Source: Oidiodendron maius Zn
Taxonomy: Eukaryota > Ascomycota > Leotiomycetes > Myxotrichaceae
Direction of reading: 5' to 3'
NCBI GenBank assembly: GCA_000827325.1
Contig: KN832878.1
Coordinates: forward strand, 806,001-870,000
Length of the DNA: 64,000 nt
The stretch's first letter is position 1; each line of letters begins with the position of its first letter. Below the pieces are notes generated by a model. It did no database searches and had not been told where the DNA came from. It saw nothing but the letters and a program-made list of their open reading frames with translations. Shown here piece after piece: positions 57,179 to 64,000 of this stretch. A program made the position numbers and the translations under genes.

Positions 57179-57744
57179 GACCGGAGACGAGTACTAAACA
57201 GAAAGAGAGAGGAATTGGAATCTGATAGAGAACTAACACGATGAATGCGTTATTTATAGTGGAATGAGAATGGCTTTATAAGTGCCAGGAGGACGAATGT
57301 CTTTAGGAGACATGCTATTTCCGTAATGCTTACTTTCCAGGAAGGAATTGATACTCGATCCTACGTAGGCAAAGGAGGGAGGACATATATGCCTAATCAT
57401 ATAAGTAAAGAAGCGAGTACGCCTTACTTATAACTCTCCCCTATTTTCGCGAAGTCATTTACGTAGCAGGAGTACGAGCATTCAGAGCCGCCCCGCCTGC
57501 TTAAGCGAATCCATTAACTGCCTGCGCCTTCCAACAACCAACAATTGCCGCTCCTCGCCGCCTGCGACTTCCAACCAACAACTGCTCCTTCCAACTCCCA
57601 ATTGCCTGCACCTTTATGCCTTCATACCTTCACTACTTCCGACTTCTTTTCCAAGCTGTTAGTATCGCTCGTTGTATGCCTCGAAACCACCGACCTGACC
57701 TTTTATCCCGAATCCCCTATTGACGGAGATCGAATCCAAAAATT
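57179..57744. other. Divergent promoter region
   Basis: Upstream of the secreted-protein gene. Between about 57500 and 57620 the theme CTTCCAAC..CAATTGC repeats imperfectly several times. No gene supported. Confidence 0.4.
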
Positions 57745-58047
57745 ATGCACGACGATAGTGTCAGTCCCACGCCTCCAGCCCCCTCTCCAGCCTCAATAGC
57801 TAATACAGTCGTTCTGGTCTAGGATCCCCCTCCCTCCTATAATATAGCCACCGATGCTGCTCACCAACAACTAATGATCCCTCCTCCCGACCAGGCACCC
57901 CATTACAACACTTTCTTAGGCGACGATGCTCCTCGACGAGGAGACTGGTCAACGACTACCACCTTCAAGATAATATTCGGCGTGATATGGTTAGCTTGGG
58001 GGCCGCTTATGATCTGGATATTACTGCTGACCAAACCATGGTCCTGA
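57745..58047 (+). pseudogene. Small one-helix membrane protein, one in-frame stop
   Basis: An ATG at 57745 opens a 100-codon frame: a Pro/Ser-rich start (SVSPTPPAPSPAS), DPPPSYNIATDAA, then a polar stretch and one hydrophobic helix FKIIFGVIWLAWGPLMIWIL just before the stop. A TAG at 57820, explicable as CAG changed by C-to-T, interrupts it after codon 25. A later ATG at 57874 still gives an intact 57-residue protein with the helix. I do not recognise a family. It could be a pseudogene or a gene using the later start. Confidence 0.4.
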
Positions 58048-58761
58048 GGCGCTGAGGTCATGATAGGGGATGGGTTTGGTTATTAGTAGTGGTCATATCG
58101 TGTTAGTTATATCGTGTTGGTCGATGGTAAAGATGTTAGCGTGGAGTCAAGGTTTGATTAAGGGTATACTCATGGTGATGGTTGATGGCTGTTGATTATG
58201 ATGATTGATGATGGTTATAGTTCATGGCTCATTATGCTCTAAACAGCAAACACTGGTGATCTCTTAACTCTCAATTTATCATTGATAAGGGCTGCGTGCT
58301 TCATTAAATTGGCAATATCAATTCATGAAGTACCTTGATGACGTTGGCGGTGTTGATAGCTGGATGGTCGGGATAATGAGATGGCCGTGATTGTCCGGAT
58401 GGCTAGATAGCTGGATAGACCACTATGATTGTGATAAGCTTGACTCCTTTACCACCTCCTGAACTTCCTAGCTTAGAGTCTACTTCCCATTTCCCTCGAT
58501 CGAGATCAGGAATTTTATCTTCTGCTTTTGCTCGTCTTTGCTAAGCTGTATTAGACGTTAATATTACTTAGCACTTCTTATACTACTAACTTAAATAGGT
58601 CTATTTATAAAGATAAGTGCCATTTCAGTTATGCCTTAAAAAAGATGTGAAATTGAAAAACTTTAGTAATTTTCAATTAACCCCTATAATTAATTAGCCT
58701 CGTACTTTATATAACAATTCAGATATTTAGAATTAGTAACCTTGATTCTACTATGCATGTT
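58048..58761. other. No gene seen
   Basis: Sequence rich in simple GAT/GGT runs (58150-58230), then AT-rich to the end of the reductase gene. Confidence 0.4.
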
Positions 58762-59814
58762 CTATGTGCCCACCAGTCCTAACTTCACGAGAGATTCCGC
58801 TGTCGCCACTATTGCATCTTCCCTGCTTCTCGGCTCCCACCCCAAGACCCTCTTTGCCTTCTCATTGGAGGAATCAATCTTTTTGCCCAGTTGCGGCATT
58901 ACCGCCGCTACCTCCCCATCCCAAATTGCAATAATCCGAAGTAGAAAATCTGGCAATGTCCTTGTTGGCGTTTTTTTCGCTAACTCGGGTAGCCTTTGCT
59001 TAAGCGTTAATGCAATCTCTTTGATGTTCATGGAGGGTGGCGAGGTGGCGAGGAAGCGTTCGCCAGCTGCAGCGGGGTTGTTCATGGCAAGCACATGCAA
59101 TACAGCAACATCTCGAACATCAACGATGCTGAATACCATGTTTGGACACCCAGGAATGGCTCCCTCAAGAAGTCGGCGAACAAGAATAATGCTAGTAGAG
59201 AAGTCCTCACTGAGAGCGGGTCCGAGGATAGCGACTGGATTAACGACGCTCAGTTCGAGCCCGTGGCCTTCGTTAGAGTTTATAAAGTCCCAGGCAGCGC
59301 GTTCAGCGATTGTTTTAGATTTCGCATACGGCAAGACAGTTGGATTGGATATGTCTGTCCATGATTCTTCTGTGAATTTAGTCTTTTTTGCCGGATGCCC
59401 GTAGCAGATTGCTGCAAATGAGGATGTCATCACCACACGTTTAACGCCTGCCGCTTTAGCGGCTCGAAGAATGCGAAGAGTACCGTCGCGAGCAGGTATA
59501 ATAAGGTCATTTTCGTGTCTCGGGAGTTTGGCTGGAAATGGAGAGGCGACATGCAAGATGAAAGTGCAACCCGAAACTGCTTCCTTCCACCCTTCGTCCT
59601 TATTTAAGTCCGCAACCACGAAAGCAAGACGATCAAGGGATGGAGCTGCGACGCCCCCTCTTCGAAGCGAGTCCTTTACTGCAGAGGATTTGGCGAGAGA
59701 GCGGATAGTGGCACGCACGCGGTATCCCTGGTCCAGGAGGGCAATAATGCAATATGACCCAAGAAATCCTGAGCCACCAGTGACGAGTACAAAAGTCTGT
59801 GAAGGTATCTCCAT
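58762..59814 (-). CDS. NAD(P)-dependent reductase, DFR type
   Basis: A single exon of 350 residues from the ATG giving MEIPSQTFV. Rossmann motif VLVTGGSGFLGS (residues 9-20), the catalytic Ser in VVMTSSFAA (about 131), and the YxxxK pair (Y163, K167 in YAKSKTIAE) place it in the extended short-chain reductases near dihydroflavonol-4-reductase and anthocyanidin-reductase-like enzymes. It reduces a ketone or aldehyde with NADPH in the cytosol. It is a distant relative of the 14978 protein and has no introns. No clear partner gene beside it. Substrate unknown. Confidence 0.94.
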   Translation of the reverse strand: MEIPSQTFVLVTGGSGFLGSYCIIALLDQGYRVRATIRSLAKSSAVKDSLRRGGVAAPSLDRLAFVVADLNKDEGWKEAVSGCTFILHVASPFPAKLPRHENDLIIPARDGTLRILRAAKAAGVKRVVMTSSFAAICYGHPAKKTKFTEESWTDISNPTVLPYAKSKTIAERAAWDFINSNEGHGLELSVVNPVAILGPALSEDFSTSIILVRRLLEGAIPGCPNMVFSIVDVRDVAVLHVLAMNNPAAAGERFLATSPPSMNIKEIALTLKQRLPELAKKTPTRTLPDFLLRIIAIWDGEVAAVMPQLGKKIDSSNEKAKRVLGWEPRSREDAIVATAESLVKLGLVGT

Positions 59815-60517
59815 TTTTAATAGTATGTGCTTTCTTTCCAAGAAGCCAACTTAAAATTTAATGGACTTTCTTTTCGTTCGTTATCATCTCAGTATAACCA
59901 CCTTCGACGGCCAGCCTTTATTTTAATTCTATATATTTTATGCTCCATATTGCAGGTCGGCCTCTGTATCCTCCGACATTCAAAATATCAAAGGGCCATT
60001 ACATGATACTGTGAGAGAATAGGAGGTAAACCACACACAGCATATGGAGTTAATGTGAATAAATCCGAAGTCGGTTAGATTCTTCAACCGAAGTATCCGA
60101 AATAGTGGCAGAACGAAGTAAATTGACGTAAATGAAATACGTAGAAGTTTGCAATTCAGAATGTTAGAGACTGCTTGTCATATAACGGGTACTAATGTAA
60201 TGAAAATAGTCGGGAAAATCATGTACCGTGATGATGGTACAATATTCTGGGACTCGTCCTCCCTTAACTCGTCGCATTCGCTTGTGCTGAACATCGACAC
60301 AGGGCGCTAACTCCGCAATAACTCCGTTTAATCATCGAGCTGAGGGTGGTATAATTCTTCCGCGCATTGAAAACAGAATACGCATGTAATGCAATTAGCC
60401 TCCTTTGTTGCAAAACGAAAGGGGGTATGGACTAGCAGATATTTGTACACGTAACCTAAAAGCTTCGACGATAACACTCTTTTATCGTAGAGAAGTATAA
60501 ACGTGCAGATTACTGCA
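59815..60517. other. No gene seen
   Basis: Reductase promoter and unassigned sequence to the edge of the NACHT relic. Confidence 0.4.
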
Positions 60518-61313
60518 TTATAGAATAAGTCGTTGCCTACGAAGAGATCCACTACTAGCTCGGCTCATAATTTTTTTAAACAGATCTAAGATGTCTTTTG
60601 GCCCAGCTGCAGCAGCTAGATCTAGAGGCGTCCGATGTTCTGCACCTTCTGCCAATGGATCCAGGCCCTTGGCCAGCAGAAACTTGAACTTTTTCACATT
60701 ATTTGCAGGCGCAACAAGGTGCAGCAATTATTCTACCTTATCATTGATTACACCCCAATCCACCCCTGCAGCATCGAAAACGGCAAAAGAAGACGAGCAT
60801 CTGGTCCAGCCAGTCTTGCAAAGCGGCAGCCGGACTATGGTTGGCATCGATAATCAGGCGGAAGAAGTACTGCACGGAAACGCCTTGTTGATTGAGCTGG
60901 TCGATCAACGATGCAGCACAAACCGACTTCCCAGATCCTAGCTCACCTATCTTCAAGTCGATTTTGGCATTCGGCTATTGCCAGTACAAGAACTACACGC
61001 CACGAATCCACAGCAGCCTATAGTCTTCACTAGAAAACCACTCTTGGTAGGCATCTGACTGGACCAACCACTGGCCCGTTCCATTGAGATGCAAAGAGAG
61101 GTGCTTTGAGTACTCGCTATCCTCATCATCGTAGCATGTTGGTTGATGCCATTTGCGAATCTTAGCTTGGGTATCGGGGGATTAAGGAAGAATATTTTCT
61201 TCATTGAAGTCGCTGACGTCGTCTCCTCCAAGCAGAACGGCATCGTCCTCCCATGCGGATTGCGCGAAGGTATCAACTTCGGCCAAGCGGCGAGCCATTT
61301 CTGACTTTGCCAT
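60518..61313 (-). pseudogene. NACHT-ankyrin (NLR) relic
   Basis: Minus strand from an ATG at 61313 reads MAKSEMARRLAEVDTFAQSA, then KIRKWHQPTCYDDEDSEY, QWLVQSDAYQEWFSSED, LLWIRGV, then the P-loop GELGSGKSVCAASLIDQL and VQYFFRLIIDANHSPAAAL..DWLDQML, the start of a fungal NACHT domain. Right after this, in another frame, comes an ankyrin unit (FLLAKGLDPLAEGAEHRTPL..DLAAAAG). The several hundred codons normally between the P-loop and the repeats are gone. In-frame stops before the P-loop and a frame change make it dead. Such proteins are cytoplasmic non-self sensors. Confidence 0.8.
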
Positions 61314-61720
61314 ACCATCTAGGGTCTTCACTTTATGATTGTATATAGAACGAGGCTGGAGATAAAGTGATGATCTTCTTTCATCACAACAACCAAGGAA
61401 GACAAGGGTCCAACGTACAACATACAGGCAAGCGAAGAATGGATAGGGTCAAGCCAAGGACAGCAGCAATTCTATAATCAAGCCATATTACACAGAAAAT
61501 GCAGCGCATTTATTGTAGTTCGTAAGCGAATAAGATACGGCTCGACTATAAAGGACTTGATATACAGGCCATGAGTAAAACAAGGCAATAAAGCAGCACG
61601 GAGCAATAGGTTGTTAGATGACTCAGTGACACGAACTAGGCGATCGTTTGATGCAACTTATATTACTGCAGAAATTTGTACTAATGCTACGAGATTAATC
61701 GGCGATCTTGAACTCTGCCA
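61314..61720. other. No gene seen
   Basis: Between the NACHT relic and the 3' end of the permease; no frame with features. Confidence 0.4.
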
Positions 61721-63670
61721 TCATCCTTCAAAATGCTCAGCAGCTGCTGCCTTAGCCTCATAATGGCTTTGATGTGCAAATTCTATACTTGTTAGTAAGT
61801 TCTGTGGGTATTACCAAATTTGAATGGAAGCCTCTTACGGTCAACTTTGGTATACTTGAACTTTCTCGCGTGAATTTTATGATCAAAAAGCAAGTCGATT
61901 TCGCCGAAGGTGCGATCTTTCGTTTCGGGAAGACGGAACCAGCACCATATGTTGCAAAGCAGATTTGTCCCAGCATAAAAGAAGCCAGTTTTAGCCCCCC
62001 AATTCCAGGCTAGACAAGAGTTTGGGTATCAGCATGCGGTATAGGGGAATAATTATAGTTGCGTGGATAGGAAGACTTACCGATTGGCGAGATCATTCGC
62101 GGTGTTACAGAATTACTAAAAATTCCCGTAAGGTTGTACACGAATCTGCCGATAACTATCGTCTTGTACCTCAGTCGCCCGGATGGTGTTTCCGCCACGA
62201 TTGGATAACATGCCGGTCCCACAGTTATCATATTGCATAGTGTTGAAATGACCAACAATATTCCGACAGCCATCTCAGAATTCTTTCCTTGTGCAAATCC
62301 CAGACCGCCTATTGCGATGAGACAGAAGAACATAAATGTTAAGCCACCCATATAGATAGTGGAGCGGCCAAGGTGAGGGAAAAGAAGGCAGCAGATAATG
62401 CCTCCAATAATGTAACAAGCGGAAAGAGAAATGTTCACATCAAATGCCTGGAGCTCAGTAAACCCTGCAGACTCAAGAAATACCACTGAGTAGCCAAGGA
62501 TGGCATTGCCGCAGAGAATTTGAGCAGCCCAGACTACGCAATTCTAAGAGTAAAAGTACGGTCAGCTCAATGACTCGTATAATCGGAGAGGAAGAAACTA
62601 ACAATTTCGGTTCGTCGCAAGTTTGTCCCTTGGAAACATTCTATAAAGCTTGAATTGGCCGTCTCTGCTTGCTCTAGAGCCGTTGTGTGTCTAATATATG
62701 CGAGGCTAGCATTCACCTCGGTCTCTTTATCGGGAGTGTCCTGGCGGAGACGCATTAGACTCCTTCTGGCCTCGTCAATTTTCCCCCTCCTGACCGAGTT
62801 CCAGGGGGACTCCGGGGCAAGATAAGCTCCAATTAATAGAGGCACTGGCCAGATCCATTGCAGGGCAAAAGGAAGTCGCCAACCGAAATCGCCCTGCAAG
62901 CCTGCGACGGCTCGGACAACGCCAGAGGAGAGGAGGATACCGGCTCCCCAGCACATGCAGACGTACGCAGTGACATATGGTCTAAGGATGGTTGGGACGA
63001 CTTCACAGGCATAGACCGTTGAGAGAGTCTGAATATTAGCTGAATTCTTTCATAGGGCTGAGCCAAGTTCAAAACATACCTGAAAAACGCCCCATGATAT
63101 ACCGCACATTACCTCCCCAAAAGCTAAGACGCCCAATGATGGAGCAAAAAATGGTATAAATATCGCCACGGCCATCCATGCCATAAATACCATCATTGTT
63201 GGCCGACAGCCAAAACGATCTTGTGCATACGCGTTAATCACGAGACCACACAGCTGACCGACGAGAGCTGAGTTGGACAAGCCAGATTGCCAGGAAGGCG
63301 TGATAACATTATGGCCTTGTTCCGGGTCGAATATCCCGAATCGATTTTGAAATTGCGTCTGGCCAAAGAACGAGTTGATCTGTGCTTAACATATCAGTAT
63401 CAGGACGGCGAACTGTTTTACAGAAAAGAGAAAGAGGGGCGGCGCAGTACGAACAATAACTAAATCATATCCTTCCATAATAAGGCTGGTGGAGAGAAAC
63501 AAGGCCCAGAAGACAGCCTTTTTGTATTTTCCAAATGCTTGGCGGATCGTCAGTAAACGGTCTGCTTCATCACCCGCTTGCGCGTGATGAATGAGTTCAA
63601 TGACGGCCGGGTCATTTAAGTCGAACCCTTTCAGTTCCTGCTCCGTCGGGACAACCTTTTCGGTCTCCAT
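61721..63670 (-). CDS. Maltose/alpha-glucoside-type MFS permease
   Basis: Six exons, 63670-63455, 63379-63080, 63028-62603, 62543-62081, 62009-61839 and 61782-61721, give 545 residues with all phases consistent. Typical family marks in order: SLIMEGYDLVI, INSFFGQTQFQNRFG, PSWQSGLSNSALVGQL, CGISWGVFQTLSTVYACEVVP, LRPYVTAYVCMCWGAG, LAPESPWNSVRRGK, GPACYPIVAETPSGRLR, NLLCNIWCWFRLPETKDRTF and DLLFDHKIHARKFKYTKVD. It imports alpha-glucosides or related sugars with protons at the plasma membrane. The first intron has a GTTCGT donor. The last exon of 20 codons is needed to reach the usual KVDQF end. It looks functional, unlike the sugar transporter at 5.5 kb. Confidence 0.9.
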
Positions 63671-64000
63671 ATTAGCTCAGATGTTGTCGGCAGAAAATAA
63701 ACCCAGCAGAGCTGTCTCTAAGATAAACAGAGATTGATTGTCCTGTTAAAATGCTCGACAAAGAGATGATATGACGAGCTTTGCAATCCGTCGTCGTTGT
63801 CGTTGGTGATAAAATATAGCTGACTGGACATACGCGAGTAGGACGACGAGGTATATAAGTAATATTGCACGGGAACATGTAGCCGCAATATAAGATGCAG
63901 GAGGAGATTCTAGAGGGCTGATATTAAGCCATGCGTGATATCACCCACTCCGAAGCTTGAGATCGAGCGTAGCTCTACACTGAAGACGTACCCCGGAAAC
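63671..64000. promoter_or_regulatory. Permease upstream region
   Basis: Sequence upstream of the permease ATG to the window edge. It should contain the promoter; no other gene is seen. Confidence 0.4.

Noticed and set aside
58742-59404. 220-codon plus-strand frame
   Set aside because: Antisense to the DFR-type reductase, which has clear catalytic motifs.
1-64000. tRNA or rRNA genes
   Set aside because: I looked for the usual box B wording and rRNA core sequences and saw none; a dedicated scan could still find one.

Overview
The window looks like the genome of a filamentous ascomycete (Pezizomycotina). Most genes carry short introns of about 44-91 bases with GT...AG ends and CTAAC/CTGAC-type branch sites. 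There are several HET-domain and NLR-type genes, fungal Zn2Cys6 regulators, and transposons (Fot1/pogo, Tc1/mariner, a Tad-like LINE, hAT) whose decay is dominated by C-to-T and G-to-A changes, as repeat-induced point mutation (RIP) would leave. The sequence alone does not let me name the genus. Gene models were rebuilt by hand from reading frame and splice signals.

Layout. 1-3.4 kb: a TPR protein running off the left edge and a decayed HET gene. 3.8-4.6 kb: a sugar O-acetyltransferase. 5.5-7.3 kb: a dead sugar transporter. 7.5-19.3 kb: a compact metabolic block with an aldehyde dehydrogenase and a divergent Zn2Cys6 regulator sharing one promoter region, a DHA1 drug-type transporter, an NAD(P) reductase, a second Zn2Cys6 regulator and an aldo/keto reductase. 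20.3-22.4 kb: an intact HET gene. 22.7-32.6 kb: a transposon graveyard holding a WD40 scrap, a Tc1 element, a LINE split by a Fot1 insertion and another mariner-like element. 33.2-43.5 kb: two more intact HET genes with a Nudix hydrolase and an alpha/beta hydrolase between them. 45.2-52.6 kb: the most unusual locus. 54-64 kb: an hAT relic, a secreted Cys-containing protein, a second reductase, a NACHT-ankyrin relic and a maltose-type permease.

The standout is the 8-exon gene at 45163-52611 (minus strand, 2359 codons without a break). It has a sacsin/NO VEIN-type GHKL ATPase at its N-terminus and a NOV_C (DUF3883, nuclease-fold) domain at its C-terminus. Between them lies a run of about 620 residues with about 42 FG dipeptides (SLFG, GFG, SPFG), in the style of FG nucleoporins. 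It sits in frame inside one exon. I do not know of this combination.

Surroundings fit a self/non-self recognition or immunity-like neighbourhood: three intact HET genes, one HET relic, a TPR array, a WD40 scrap of NLR type, a NACHT-ankyrin relic and the GHKL-FG-NOV protein. That link is inference from gene content.
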